From Pseudomonas helleri (GTDB taxonomy: Bacteria; Pseudomonadota; Gammaproteobacteria; Pseudomonadales; Pseudomonadaceae), in contig NZ_WIWC01000008.1 in NCBI RefSeq assembly GCF_009600315.1, forward strand, positions 89,449-153,448: 64,000 nucleotides of DNA. The letters are read 5' to 3'. The stretch's first letter is position 1. Each line of letters begins with the position of its first letter. A program made the translations under genes and the position numbers. Below the pieces are notes generated by a model. It had not been told where the DNA came from. It ran no database searches and saw nothing but the letters and a program-made list of their open reading frames with translations. This document shows, piece by piece, positions 1-9,900 of the stretch.

Positions 1-69
1 TGGTGGTGGGAAGAAGCGACGCAAAAGGAATGCGGGCTGCACGCTGGCAACCTGATCGCTAAACACTAG
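1..69 (+). CDS. 3' end of an unidentified gene (partial)
   Basis: The window opens inside a reading frame that ends with TAG at 67-69. The 22 visible residues begin WWWEEATQKECG and end in AKH. Only this tail is present, so neither start nor family can be judged. The composition (three Trp, balanced charges, one Cys) looks like real protein, and no other frame is open here. It could still be a chance open stretch. Confidence 0.35.
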   Translation, partial: WWWEEATQKECGLHAGNLIAKH

Positions 70-208
70 GGCTACACAGGCTTACTCACCTATCGCTGAC
101 GACGGCTTTGAAGCAGTCGTCGGCGCTTTCCGGAAAACAGGTTGCTGCGCAACCCTTCGCAGCCTTAGGCAGCGACTACAGACTGTCTATATACAAAACA
201 CACGCGCA

Positions 209-236
209 CAAAAAAGCCTGCACAAGGCAGGCTTTA
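209..236 (-). terminator. Rho-independent terminator of the tRNA cluster
   Basis: Read on the minus strand, an AAGCCTGC / GCAGGCTT stem with a short loop is followed by a run of T. It lies about 40 nt beyond the 3' end of the last tRNA-Asp, where transcription of the four minus-strand tRNAs should stop. Confidence 0.8.
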
Positions 237-276
237 TTGCGTGTCACAAGCGTTCAAGGGGCTTGTGACTCTAATA

Positions 277-353
277 TGGCGCAGCGGACGGGACTCGAAC
301 CCGCGACCCCCGGCGTGACAGGCCGGTATTCTAACCGACTGAACTACCGCTGC
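277..353 (-). tRNA. tRNA-Asp (GTC), copy 2
   Basis: Minus strand, 77 nt including an encoded CCA. The acceptor stem is GCAGCGG/CCGCTGC, the T arm contains GGTTCGAGTC, and the anticodon GTC sits in CTGTCAC. It is identical to the copy at 667-743. It follows tRNA-Val (373-448) by 19 nt, so the two are probably co-transcribed. Confidence 0.97.
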
Positions 354-372
354 GCGTAACACTGAAAGCGAA

Positions 373-448
373 TGGTGGGTGATGACGGGATCGAACCGCC
401 GACCCTCTGCTTGTAAGGCAGATGCTCTCCCAGCTGAGCTAATCACCC
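373..448 (-). tRNA. tRNA-Val (TAC), copy 2
   Basis: Minus strand, 76 nt with encoded CCA. The acceptor stem is GGGTGAT/ATCACCC, the D arm is AGCTCAGCTGGGAGAG, and the anticodon TAC sits in CTTACAA. It lies upstream of tRNA-Asp in the same transcript and is identical to the copy at 763-838. Confidence 0.97.
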
Positions 449-666
449 TTTCACTTCACTCTCGTTGCGGAGCGCATTCTCTCACACTTTTCGTGTAAGT
501 GGTTGTTTTTATTCAAGTTTTTTTCAAAACTCTTTAAAAACTTCCGTTTCCAACGCCCCACTCTTTGATTCGGCAGCGGACTGCAAAATCGAAGCCTTTC
601 AGGAGAAGCCTGCATTCAGCGGACTTATCCAACCACAAGCGTTCAAGGGGCTTGTGGTACAAAAAA

Positions 667-743
667 TGGCGCAGCGGACGGGACTCGAACCCGCGACCCC
701 CGGCGTGACAGGCCGGTATTCTAACCGACTGAACTACCGCTGC
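667..743 (-). tRNA. tRNA-Asp (GTC), copy 1
   Basis: Same 77-nt sequence as the gene at 277-353, with anticodon GTC and encoded CCA. It is the promoter-proximal tRNA-Asp of the duplicated cluster. Confidence 0.97.
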
Positions 744-762
744 GCGTAACACTGTGAGCGAA

Positions 763-838
763 TGGTGGGTGATGACGGGATCGAACCGCCGACCCTCTGC
801 TTGTAAGGCAGATGCTCTCCCAGCTGAGCTAATCACCC
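763..838 (-). tRNA. tRNA-Val (TAC), copy 1
   Basis: Same 76-nt sequence as the gene at 373-448, with anticodon TAC. It is the first tRNA transcribed. The cluster promoter should lie in the AT-rich stretch 839-970, shared divergently with rdgC; I could not pick -35/-10 boxes with confidence. Confidence 0.97.
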
Positions 839-998
839 TTTCACTCTCGGTGTGGCGCGCATTCTACGGAGCGACCTATAGTCTGGCAAGCACTTTTTAA
901 AATAATTTTTCTAACGATGACAAAGGCTTAGCGCAGGGTTGGCCTATTAAGGCTATCAAGCGAATAATGCGCCTTTGTATATAGGAGTGATTCACCCC

Positions 999-1919
999 AT
1001 GTGGTTCAAAAACCTGCTTATCTATCGCCTGACCCAAGATCTGCCTTTTGATGCGCAGGTGCTGGAAACGGCACTGGCCACCAAACCGGCCCGCCCGTGT
1101 TCAAGCCAGGAAGTAGCCACCTACGGCTTCGTTGCCCCGTTCGGCAAAGGCGAAGACGCACCGCTGGTTCACGTCAGCCAGGACTTCCTGCTGATCGCCG
1201 CCCGCAAAGAAGAACGCATCCTGCCAGGCAGCGTTGTACGCGATGCTTTAAAGGAGAAGGTTGAAGAGATCGAAGCCGAACAAATGCGCAAGGTTTATAA
1301 GAAGGAGCGCGATCAACTCAAGGATGAAATTATCCAGGCCTTCTTGCCACGCGCCTTTATTCGTCGCTCGGCAACCTTTGCCGCCATTGCGCCGAAACAG
1401 GGCCTGATTCTGGTCAACGCCTCCAGCCCGAAACGCGCAGAAGACTTGCTGTCGACGCTGCGTGAAGTGATCGGCTCCTTGCCGGTTCGTCCGCTGGCAG
1501 TCAAAACCGCGCCGAGCGCCGTGATGACAGAATGGGTCAAAACGCAAAAAGCCGCCGACAACTTCTTCGTCCTCGATGAATGCGAACTGCGCGATACGCA
1601 TGAAGATGGCGGCATCATCCGCTGCAAACGTCAGGACCTGACCAGCGACGAAATCCAGTTGCACCTGAGCACGGGCAAAGTCGTGACTCAACTGTCCCTG
1701 GCCTGGCAAGACAAACTGTCGTTCGTGCTGGACGACAAGCTGGTGGTCAAGCGCCTGAAGTTTGAAGACCTGCTGCAAGATCAGGCTGAACAGGACGGCG
1801 GCGACGACGATCTGGGTCAGCAGGATGCCAGCTTCACGCTGATGATGCTGACCTTCGGCGAGTTCTTGCCGCAACTGTTTGAAGCGCTGGGCGGCGAAGA
1901 AACCCCGCAAGGGATCTAA
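999..1919 (+). CDS. rdgC: Recombination-associated protein RdgC
   Basis: A 306-residue protein with the family N-terminus [13 protein letters not shown]. RdgC forms a ring-shaped dimer that binds double-stranded DNA without sequence preference and restrains RecA by limiting its loading and the access of recombination partners; it acts on the nucleoid. I chose the ATG at 999 because the family begins there and a TAGGAG ribosome site lies about 10 nt upstream; an in-frame ATG 24 nt earlier (975) lacks one. The length equals that of other Pseudomonas RdgC proteins. The C-terminal part ([19 protein letters not shown]) is also typical. The gene stands alone, divergent from the tRNA cluster and followed by a palindromic repeat. 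Confidence 0.95.
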   Translation: MWFKNLLIYRLTQDLPFDAQVLETALATKPARPCSSQEVATYGFVAPFGKGEDAPLVHVSQDFLLIAARKEERILPGSVVRDALKEKVEEIEAEQMRKVYKKERDQLKDEIIQAFLPRAFIRRSATFAAIAPKQGLILVNASSPKRAEDLLSTLREVIGSLPVRPLAVKTAPSAVMTEWVKTQKAADNFFVLDECELRDTHEDGGIIRCKRQDLTSDEIQLHLSTGKVVTQLSLAWQDKLSFVLDDKLVVKRLKFEDLLQDQAEQDGGDDDLGQQDASFTLMMLTFGEFLPQLFEALGGEETPQGI

Positions 1920-1937
1920 CGGCTTTAATTGACCCTC

Positions 1938-2068
1938 GTAGCAGCTGCCGAAGGCTGCGTCCGATTGCGAAGCGATCGTAAATTCAGCGCATGTGGTAAT
2001 GCAGGCATATCGCATTGACTCAATTTACGACGACTGCGTCGCCGGACGCAGCCTGCGGCAGCTGCTAC
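1938..2068. repeat. REP-type palindromic doublet (GTAGCAGCTGCCG family)
   Basis: It begins GTAGCAGCTGCCGAAGG and ends with the complementary GCCTGCGGCAGCTGCTAC, so the whole 130-nt unit can fold into one long hairpin. The same arms recur at 3503-3584, 10441-10532, 21211-21292, 37027-37172 and 38632-38746. This matches the REP/BIME elements common between Pseudomonas genes. Confidence 0.85.
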
Positions 2069-2097
2069 AACCACCATAATCACAATAAAGGAACACC

Positions 2098-3063
2098 ATG
2101 CGCGCACTCGCTGCTCTAAGCCGCTTTGTCGGCAATACCTTCGCTTACTGGGTACTGATCTTTGCTGTGCTGGCATTTATCGAACCCGGTTGGTTCGTTG
2201 GCCTAAAAGGCTACATCGTACCGTTGCTGGGTTTGGTGATGTTCGGCATGGGCCTGACCCTCAAACTCGAAGACTTCGCCGAAGTTGCCCGCCATCCGTG
2301 GCGCGTGGCGCTGGGCGTGGTTGCTCATTTCGTGATCATGCCCGGCGTGGCGTGGTTGCTCTGCCAAGTGTTTCATCTGCCCCCGGAAATCGCCGTGGGC
2401 GTCATTCTGGTCGGCTGCTGCCCAAGCGGCACCTCATCCAATGTCATGACCTGGCTGGCCCGTGGCGATCTTGCCTTGTCCGTGGCCATTGCCGCCGTCA
2501 CCACCCTCCTCGCTCCGCTTCTGACTCCGGCCCTGATCTGGCTGCTGGCATCGGCCTGGTTGCCGGTTTCATTTATGGATCTGTTCTGGTCGATTTTGCA
2601 GGTGGTGTTGCTGCCTATCGTACTCGGGGTTCTGGCCCAGCGCCTACTGGGCTCACGGGTTCGCTTTGCGGTCGATGTACTGCCGCTGGTCTCGGTCGTC
2701 AGCATTGTGATTATCGTGGCTGCGGTGGTTGCTGCCAGTCAGGCACAGATCGCCCAGTCAGGATTACTGATCATGGCTGTGGTGATCCTGCATAACAGCT
2801 TCGGCTATTTACTGGGGTTCTTTACGGGTCGCCTGTTCAAGCTTCCGCTGGCCCAACGCAAGTCGCTGGCACTGGAAGTTGGCATGCAGAACTCGGGCTT
2901 GGGCGCCGCACTGGCCAGCGCACACTTTTCACCGTTGGCGGCCGTGCCCAGCGCCTTGTTCAGCGTATGGCACAACATCTCGGGGGCACTGCTGTCTACG
3001 TACTTCCGTCGCATGAGCGAAAAGGAAGATCGCCTGGCAGCGGAGGCTCGTGCTGCTGACTGA
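2098..3063 (+). CDS. Bile acid:sodium symporter (BASS) family transporter
   Basis: A 321-residue integral membrane protein with nine to ten hydrophobic segments from about residue 17 to 300. The diagnostic BASS stretch GCCPSGTSSNVMTWLARGD lies near residues 102-120 and contributes to the crossed-helix ion and substrate site. Members carry organic acids such as pantoate, pyruvate or bile acids with sodium; the substrate here cannot be told from sequence. The ATG at 2098 follows an AAAGGA ribosome site. It appears monocistronic: a REP doublet precedes it and the guanidine riboswitch follows about 50 nt later, so its neighbours give no clue to the substrate. Confidence 0.9.
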   Translation: MRALAALSRFVGNTFAYWVLIFAVLAFIEPGWFVGLKGYIVPLLGLVMFGMGLTLKLEDFAEVARHPWRVALGVVAHFVIMPGVAWLLCQVFHLPPEIAVGVILVGCCPSGTSSNVMTWLARGDLALSVAIAAVTTLLAPLLTPALIWLLASAWLPVSFMDLFWSILQVVLLPIVLGVLAQRLLGSRVRFAVDVLPLVSVVSIVIIVAAVVAASQAQIAQSGLLIMAVVILHNSFGYLLGFFTGRLFKLPLAQRKSLALEVGMQNSGLGAALASAHFSPLAAVPSALFSVWHNISGALLSTYFRRMSEKEDRLAAEARAAD

Positions 3064-3111
3064 AATTTCGGGGTTGTCTGTCAGATTAATTACGGGCATA
3101 TTTTGCCCATT

Positions 3112-3160
3112 GCGAGGACGACCTCGCGACTCATCGAGTGATTATTCTGGGGACGACCCC
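3112..3160 (+). promoter_or_regulatory. Guanidine-II (mini-ykkC) riboswitch
   Basis: Two small hairpins with identical ACGA loops: GCGAGG-ACGA-CCTCGC (3112-3127) and GGGG-ACGA-CCCC (3149-3160). Paired hairpins with ACGR loops separated by a short linker define the mini-ykkC/guanidine-II class. The second hairpin ends 9 nt before the GGAGG ribosome site (3171-3175) of sugE. Binding of free guanidinium is expected to let the two loops dock and expose that site, switching on translation of the exporter. Confidence 0.96.
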
Positions 3161-3179
3161 ATCAATTGATGGAGGCACC

Positions 3180-3494
3180 ATGTCCTGGATTATTCTGTTT
3201 TTCGCCGGTCTGTTTGAAGTTGGCTGGGCCGTCGGCTTGAAATACACCGATGGCTTCAGCCGCCCGCTACCGACTGCGCTGACAATCGCCGCCATGGCCG
3301 TCAGCCTCGGGCTGCTCGGGCTGGCAATGAAAGAACTGCCACTGGGTACGGCCTATGCGATCTGGACTGGCGTCGGTGCGGTCGGCACGGTAATCGCCGG
3401 GATCATTCTGTTTGGCGAGTCAATGGCGCTGTTTCGGCTGGCCAGTGTTGCGCTGATCATTGCCGGTTTAATCGGTCTGAAGATCAGCGCGTAA
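3180..3494 (+). CDS. sugE: Guanidinium exporter (Gdx/SugE, SMR family)
   Basis: A 104-residue inner-membrane protein with four transmembrane helices. It starts [21 protein letters not shown]; Glu13 in the first helix is the conserved SMR substrate and proton site, and the W-x-x-G-L-K context marks the SugE/Gdx branch rather than EmrE. Gdx proteins form dual-topology dimers that exchange one guanidinium for two protons. The ATG at 3180 is set by the GGAGG 5 nt upstream; a longer frame from 3138 would overlap the riboswitch. The guanidine-II element directly upstream independently supports guanidinium as the substrate. Confidence 0.95.
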   Translation: MSWIILFFAGLFEVGWAVGLKYTDGFSRPLPTALTIAAMAVSLGLLGLAMKELPLGTAYAIWTGVGAVGTVIAGIILFGESMALFRLASVALIIAGLIGLKISA

Positions 3495-3502
3495 TAAAGG
3501 AC

Positions 3503-3584
3503 TGTAGTCGTTGCCGCAGGCTGCGAAGCGAGCCGCTTTCTCAAGAGCGCGCCTCCCTCTTCGCAGCCTGCGGCAGCGGCTACA
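3503..3584. repeat. REP-type palindrome overlapping the end of the acyltransferase fusion gene
   Basis: It runs from TGTAGTCGTTGCCGCAGGCTGCG to the complementary CGCAGCCTGCGGCAGCGGCTACA. It separates two convergent genes. Its right arm supplies the TAG stop codon (3580-3582) of the minus-strand fusion gene. Confidence 0.85.
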
Positions 3585-5454
3585 GGTTCTGCCCCCGCAA
3601 CTCAATGACCCGCTCACGCAATGCTTTTTGCGTCGCCTCTTCTGGCGTCAATGGCGCACCCGCAACCAATGTCACCCGCGACCATAAACGGCGAAACACG
3701 CCTTTATTCGGGTCGCGACTGAAGAAACTCCCCCACAACCCCTGCAACGCCATCGGAATCACCGGCACCGGGGTGCGTTCCAGAATCAATTTGACCCCAG
3801 CTTTGAACTCGTTGATCTGGCCATCGGTGGTCAACTTGCCTTCCGGAAAAATACACACCAACTCACCGTCATTCAGGTACTCGGCAATCTTGTTGAAGGC
3901 CTGTTCATAAATAGCTTCATCTTCAGCACGCCCGGCAATCGGAATGGTCCCGGCGGTGCGGAAGATAAAGTTAAGTACGGGCAAGTTGTAGATCTTGTAA
4001 TACATCACAAAACGAATCGGCCGCCGCACTGCTCCGCCAATCAAGAGCGCATCCACAAACGACACGTGGTTACACACCAATAACGCTGCCCCTTCATCCG
4101 GTATCGAGTCCAGCCCTTTGTGTTCAACCCGGTACAAGGAGTGACTGAGCAGCCAAATCAGAAAGCGCATGCTGAATTCAGGCACGATTTTGAAGATGTA
4201 GGTATTGACCGCAATGTTCATCAGCGACACCACGAGGAATAACTCGGGAATCGTCAACTTGGCCACGCTCAGCAACGCAATGGTGACGATGGCTGAGACC
4301 ACCATAAACAGGGCATTGAGAATGTTGTTGGCCGCAATCACCCGCGCACGTTCGTTTTCAGCCGTGCGCGATTGAATCAACGCATACAGCGGCACGATGT
4401 AAAACCCGCCAAACACGCCAAGCCCGAGAATATCCAGCAGCACCCACCACGCCTGACTAAAACCCAGCACACCCAACCAGTCATTGGCCTGAATATTCTG
4501 TGGCATCTGTCCGGAATGCCACCACAGCAGAAGACCAAAAACCGTCAGACCGAACGAACCAAAAGGCACCAACCCAATTTCGACCTTACGCCCCGACAGC
4601 TTCTCGCACAGCATGGACCCCAAGGCGATCCCTACCGAAAATACGGTGAGAATCAGGGTGACCACGGTTTCATCGCCGTAGAGCCAATCTTTGGCATAGG
4701 CCGGAATCTGTGTCAGGTAAATGGCACCGACAAACCAGAACCATGAGTTACCCACGACCGAGCGTGATACCGCTGGTGTCTGATTCAACCCCATGCGCAA
4801 AGTTGCCCATGACGCACTGAAAATGTTCCAGTTCAACCGTATGTGTGGCGTATCAGCAGGCGCTGGAGGGATAGAGCGGCTGGCCAGATAACCCAGCACC
4901 GCGACACTGATAATCACCACTGAAACTACGGTGGTGTAATTGCTCGACGAGAGCATGATGCCCGCGCCGATGGTTCCCGCCAGAATCGATAGAAAGGTGC
5001 CCGTCTCAACCAGCCCGTTACCCCCGACCAGTTCATCTTCATGCAAGGTTTGCGGCAGAATTGAATACTTCACCGGCCCGAAGAGTGCCGAATGAGTGCC
5101 CATTGCAAACAAAGCGATCAGCATCAATGCGAGATGATCAAAGGCAAAGCCAATGGCACCCACCACCATAATGGCGATCTCACCCAATTTGATCAGGCGA
5201 ATCAATCGGTCCTTGGCGTACTTCTCGCCAAACTGCCCGGCCAGCGCCGAGAACAGGAAAAACGGCACTATAAACAGCAGCGCACACAGATTGACCCAAA
5301 TGCCACGATCACCCTCGATGCTCAACTTATAAAGGATGGCGAGAATCAGCGACTGCTTGAACAAGTTGTCATTGAGTGCACCCAAGGACTGGGTGATGAA
5401 AAACGGCAGGAAGCGACGCTTCTTTAGCAAACTGAACTGCGAGGGGTGACTCAT
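3580..5454 (-). CDS. LplT-PlsC type fusion: MFS lysophospholipid transporter plus acyltransferase
   Basis: A 624-residue two-domain membrane protein. Residues about 1-400 form a major-facilitator domain opening KKRRFLPFFITQSLGALNDN, as in LplT-like lysophospholipid flippases. Residues about 420-624 are a PlsC-type glycerolipid acyltransferase with the HX4D catalytic motif in NHVSFVD and the FPEGKL substrate motif. The joint design suggests import of lysophospholipid across the inner membrane and re-acylation on the cytoplasmic side, as LplT and Aas do in E. coli. I prefer the ATG at 5454 (MSHPSQ), 20 codons inside the longest frame, because family members begin there. The stop codon comes from a REP element. 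A 13-bp inverted repeat lies just upstream. Confidence 0.88.
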   Translation of the reverse strand: MSHPSQFSLLKKRRFLPFFITQSLGALNDNLFKQSLILAILYKLSIEGDRGIWVNLCALLFIVPFFLFSALAGQFGEKYAKDRLIRLIKLGEIAIMVVGAIGFAFDHLALMLIALFAMGTHSALFGPVKYSILPQTLHEDELVGGNGLVETGTFLSILAGTIGAGIMLSSSNYTTVVSVVIISVAVLGYLASRSIPPAPADTPHIRLNWNIFSASWATLRMGLNQTPAVSRSVVGNSWFWFVGAIYLTQIPAYAKDWLYGDETVVTLILTVFSVGIALGSMLCEKLSGRKVEIGLVPFGSFGLTVFGLLLWWHSGQMPQNIQANDWLGVLGFSQAWWVLLDILGLGVFGGFYIVPLYALIQSRTAENERARVIAANNILNALFMVVSAIVTIALLSVAKLTIPELFLVVSLMNIAVNTYIFKIVPEFSMRFLIWLLSHSLYRVEHKGLDSIPDEGAALLVCNHVSFVDALLIGGAVRRPIRFVMYYKIYNLPVLNFIFRTAGTIPIAGRAEDEAIYEQAFNKIAEYLNDGELVCIFPEGKLTTDGQINEFKAGVKLILERTPVPVIPMALQGLWGSFFSRDPNKGVFRRLWSRVTLVAGAPLTPEEATQKALRERVIELRGQNL

Positions 5455-5526
5455 CATCCATGTACTCACGTTGCGCCGATGGCTTTCTCTTTGGAGTGCT
5501 GTTGTAACACTCAAGGCACAACCTTA

Positions 5527-5579
5527 CTCAGGTTCTGTATGGAAAATGCCACGTTGGGCACTTTCGTACAGAACCTGAG
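5527..5579. promoter_or_regulatory. 13-bp perfect inverted repeat upstream of the LplT-PlsC gene
   Basis: CTCAGGTTCTGTA (5527-5539) is exactly complementary to TACAGAACCTGAG (5567-5579), with 27 nt between. It lies between the end of the TDT transporter gene (5588) and the start of the fusion gene (5454), both minus strand. No T-run follows on either strand, so a simple intrinsic terminator is unlikely. It may be an mRNA hairpin or a protein site. Confidence 0.6.
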
Positions 5580-5587
5580 CATACGTC

Positions 5588-6739
5588 CTACTTTTTAAGC
5601 CCGGCAATGCAGGGCGAAACGAATAACTCTCCGCGATAAGCCCCGACTAACGTGCGTTTGCCCACTACCAGCCACATCAGCGCCAGCGCCAGCACCAGCA
5701 CACAGCCAGCGATATTAAAGAAGGTCAGGTGCAGTACGCTGCCCAGACGCAAAGTGGCCAGTGAATACACGCCCAGAGGGAAGGTGAAGCCCCACCAGCC
5801 AAGGTTAAACGGGATGCCTGAGCGGAAGTAACGCACGGTGATCATCGCGGCCATCACGATCCACCACAACCCTACACCCCACAGAATCACGCCAGAAATA
5901 AGCCCCAGGCCTTCGACAATCTCGCCAATGCGGGCCAAGCCATTGGCAGCAAAAATCGCCGGAGCATCAGATCCCAGCAGCAGCAAGCCCAGCGCTCCCG
6001 TACCAATGGGGCCCAAGGCCAACCAGCTTGAAGCGGCCATGCTTTCATGGGGCAACTTATGCAAAGCCATACGCAGAATCAGAATGGTCAAAATACTGAA
6101 GGCCACCGGCACCGAAAACGCCCACAGCACATAGCTGGTAATCAGTACATGGAACTGCATGACGGTGTCGGTCAGGTAAGGCGCCAACAGGCCGCCACTG
6201 GCCGCCGCCACCTCTGCCGCAACGACCGGCAACAGCCACACAGCGGTCATCTGATCAATTGTATGGTCCTGACGGGTGAACATCAGGTAGGGAATGATTA
6301 CCCCGAACCCCAGCGCCATGGCCACATCGAGCCACCACAGCACCTCGGCCACCTGCACCATGGCGTCGCCCCAGCGCGGTACGCCGAACACCAAAAAACC
6401 ATTGATGATGGTGGCCAGCCCCATCGGAATGGTGCCGAAGAACATCGAAACCGTGGAGTGCCCGAAAATACGCCGCGCCTCATCGAAAAACAGCACCCAG
6501 CGGGCGCCATACAGCACGCTGAACAGTACGAATAAACCTATATTGAACAGCCACAACCCTTCGGCAAAAATACGCACACCTGGTAGCTGCACGGGCAGTT
6601 GAGCCAATGCCAACGCCAAAACCCCCGTACCCATGGTGGCGGCAAACCAGTTCGGGGTGAACTGGCGGATCACCTCACGCGGGTGCTGCAGCTGGCTAAA
6701 AGGCCGCAACACTGTTTGGGCTTTGTTTGGGCAAGTCAT
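5588..6739 (-). CDS. TDT family (TehA/SLAC1-like) transporter
   Basis: A 383-residue inner-membrane protein with about ten hydrophobic segments. The family signature FTPNWFAATMGTGVLALAL lies near residues 28-46. TDT proteins include TehA-like channels, malate permeases and sulfite exporters; the exact anion cannot be told. The ATG at 6739 follows a GAGGAGG ribosome site. It is divergent from the mxtR-type kinase, the two sharing a 239-nt intergenic region (6740-6978). That region is AT-rich near the TDT start and holds a partly symmetrical stretch around 6820-6855 that could be a regulator site, but I see no defined operator. Confidence 0.85.
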   Translation of the reverse strand: MTCPNKAQTVLRPFSQLQHPREVIRQFTPNWFAATMGTGVLALALAQLPVQLPGVRIFAEGLWLFNIGLFVLFSVLYGARWVLFFDEARRIFGHSTVSMFFGTIPMGLATIINGFLVFGVPRWGDAMVQVAEVLWWLDVAMALGFGVIIPYLMFTRQDHTIDQMTAVWLLPVVAAEVAAASGGLLAPYLTDTVMQFHVLITSYVLWAFSVPVAFSILTILILRMALHKLPHESMAASSWLALGPIGTGALGLLLLGSDAPAIFAANGLARIGEIVEGLGLISGVILWGVGLWWIVMAAMITVRYFRSGIPFNLGWWGFTFPLGVYSLATLRLGSVLHLTFFNIAGCVLVLALALMWLVVGKRTLVGAYRGELFVSPCIAGLKK

Positions 6740-6978
6740 GGGTTCCTCCTCTTCCTCGTATGAGGTGCCGTAAGACTAGAACCAAATTAAATATCTATAA
6801 AACGGGTAATTTCTCTAACTGTTATCTATTTTGCAGATATGTAGACATCTATTCATTTTCAAGCCCTGCGACTCCACGCCACGCTCAGACCTTGGTCGAC
6901 GCTGACGTTATTCAAGCATCATGCGAGACTAGTCTGCTGTAGCTGGATCGCTGCGGTCTTTCACATTCAGGAGTGTCC

Positions 6979-9900
6979 ATGTCGTTGTCCAGCGGGCTCA
7001 TCGCCGCCGTTGCCTTGGCCTACATGGCCGTTATGTTCGCCATTGCCTTTTACGGTGACCGGCGCAGCAAACCGCTGCCGCCGCGGGTTCGCGCATGGGT
7101 GTATAGCTTGTCGCTGGCGGTGTACTGCACCAGCTGGACATTCTTTGGCGCCGTTGGTCAGGCCGCGGAACAATTGTGGGCGTTTTTACCTATCTATCTA
7201 GGCCCGGTACTGCTGTTGGTGTGCGCACCCTGGGTGTTGCAAAAAATGGTGATGATCAGCAAGCAGGAGAACATCACCTCGATTGCCGACTTTATCGCCG
7301 CCCGTTACGGCAAATCGCAATCGCTGGCGATTGTGGTGGCGTTGATCTGCCTGGTGGGCGTGCTGCCTTATATCGCCCTGCAACTCAAAGGCATTGTGCT
7401 GGGGGTCAACCTGTTGATTGGCGCTGGCGCAGACGCTACCGGCACTCGCGCTCAGGACACGGCACTCATCGTTTCGCTGATTCTGGCGCTGTTTACCATC
7501 GTTTTCGGCACCCGCAACCTCGACTCTACCGAGCACCACCGGGGCATGGTGCTGGCGATCGCCTTTGAGGCATTGGTCAAATTGTTCGCCTTTCTCGCCG
7601 TCGGTGCCTTTGTGACCTACGGCTTGTACGACGGCTTCGAGGATCTGTTCGATCAAGCCATGCTGGCTCCGCGCCTTGAGGAGTACTGGAAAGAAACCAT
7701 CAATTGGCCCTCCATGGTGGTGCAAACGGGTGTGGCGATGATGGCGATCATCTGCCTGCCGCGCCAATTCCATGTGACCGTGGTCGAAAACATCGAACCG
7801 CAGGATCTGCGTCTGGCCAAATGGGTGTTCCCGGCTTATCTGATTCTGGCCGCACTGTTCGTGGTGCCTATCGCACTGGCGGGGCAAATGCTCTTGCCCA
7901 GTTCGGTATTGCCCGACTCCTTCGTGATCAGCCTGCCATTGGCGCAAGCACACCCGGCACTTGCCATGCTGGCCTTTATCGGCGGCGCTTCCGCTGCCAC
8001 CGGCATGGTGATTGTGGCCAGTGTGGCGCTGTCGACCATGGTGTCCAATGACATGCTGCTGCCGTGGCTGCTGCGGCATAAAAATGCCGAGCGCCCCTTT
8101 GAAGTGTTCCGCCACTGGATGCTCTCGGTGCGGCGCGTGTCGATTCTGGTGATCTTGCTGCTGGCCTATGTCAGTTATCGTTTGCTGGGCTCTACCGCAA
8201 GTCTGGCCACCATCGGGCAAATTTCCTTTGCTGCCGTGACTCAACTGGCACCCGCCATGCTGGGCGCGCTGTACTGGAAACAAGCTAACCGCCGAGGCGT
8301 TTTCGCCGGGCTCGCTGCGGGAACATTTATCTGGTTCTACACCCTGGTGCTGCCGCTGATTACCCACAGCCTGGGCTTACAACTGAGTCATTTCCCCGGG
8401 CTGGCGTGGTTGCACAGTAACCCCCTTGGCTTACCAATCACTCCGCTGACCCAAGGCGTGGTGCTGTCATTGGCTGGCAACTTCACACTATTTGCCTGGG
8501 TGTCCGTGCTGTCGCGCACCCGCGTCTCTGAACATTGGCAAGCCGGTCGTTTTATTGGTCAGGAAATCAGCAGCCATCCCAGCGGGCGCTCGATGCTGTC
8601 GGTGCAGATCAATGACTTGCTGACATTGGCCGCGCGTTTTGTCGGCGAAGAACGGGCGCGTCAGAGCTTTATCCGCTTTGCCTATCGTCAGGGCAAAGGC
8701 TTTAATCCCAATCAAAATGCTGACGGTGAGTGGATCGCTCATACCGAACGGTTACTGGCCGGGGTTCTGGGTGCTTCATCCACCCGAGCGGTGGTCAAGG
8801 CGGCTATTGAAGGCCGGGAAATGCAGCTTGAGGATGTGGTACGGATTGCGGACGAAGCCTCGGAAGTCTTGCAGTTCAACCGCGCCCTGCTTCAGGGTGC
8901 CATTGAAAACATCACTCAAGGCATCAGCGTGGTCGATCAGTCACTGCGGCTGGTGGCGTGGAACAGGCGCTACCTTGAACTCTTCAACTACCCCGAAGGA
9001 CTGATCAGTGTCGGCCGCCCGATTGCCGACATCATTCGTCACAACGCCGAACGTGGCCTGTGCGGCCCCGGCGAGGCAGAGGTCCACGTGGCCCGCCGCT
9101 TGCACTGGATGCGTCAAGGCCGGGCACACACCTCCGAACGGCTGTTCCCCAATGGCAGAGTGATCGAGCTGATCGGCAACCCCATGCCGGGCGGTGGCTT
9201 CGTGATGAGTTTTACCGACATCACCGCGTTCCGTGAGGCTGAACAAGCCCTTACCGAAGCGAATGAAGGGCTCGAACAGCGAGTAACTGAGCGTACCCAT
9301 GAGCTGTCGCAACTCAATCAGGCACTGACTGAAGCCAAAGGCGTGGCCGAAGCAGCCAACCAGTCGAAGACCCGTTTCCTCGCAGCCGTCAGCCATGACC
9401 TGATGCAGCCGATGAATGCAGCTCGACTCTTTTCTTCAGCGCTCTCCCACCAGGAAGAGGAACTGAGCCCGGAAGCGAAGAAGCTGGTGCAGCATCTGGA
9501 CAGCTCATTGCGCTCTGCTGAAGATCTGATCAGTGACCTGCTGGATATTTCACGGTTGGAAAACGGAAAAATCACCCCCGACATCAAGCCTTTCGCCATC
9601 AATGACCTGTTCGACACGCTAGGCAATGAGTTCACAGCACAGGCCAAGGAACAAGGTCTGAGCTTCAGAGTGAGGGGGAGTCGGCTGCGCGTGAGCAGCG
9701 ACATCAAATTGCTGCGCCGTATCTTGCAGAACTTCCTGACCAATGCCTTCCGCTATGCAAAAGGTCCGGTGTTATTGGGGGTACGTCGACGCGGCAATGA
9801 GCTTTCTCTCGAAGTGTGGGACCGAGGCCCCGGAATTCCCGAGGACAAACTCAAGGTCATTTTTGAAGAGTTCAAACGCCTGGACAGTCACCAGACCCGC

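Larger units (their letters stand above)
245..838 (-). repeat. Tandem duplication of a tRNA-Asp/tRNA-Val unit
   Basis: The segment from the CACAAGC...GCTTGTG hairpin (245-267) through the end of tRNA-Val (448) occurs again at 634-838, shifted by about 390 nt. The tRNAs and the spacer between them are nearly identical in both copies. The roughly 185 nt separating the copies is unique and AT-rich. The hairpin sits downstream of each tRNA-Asp and may serve as a processing or termination structure. The layout indicates unequal duplication of a two-tRNA cassette. Confidence 0.85.
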
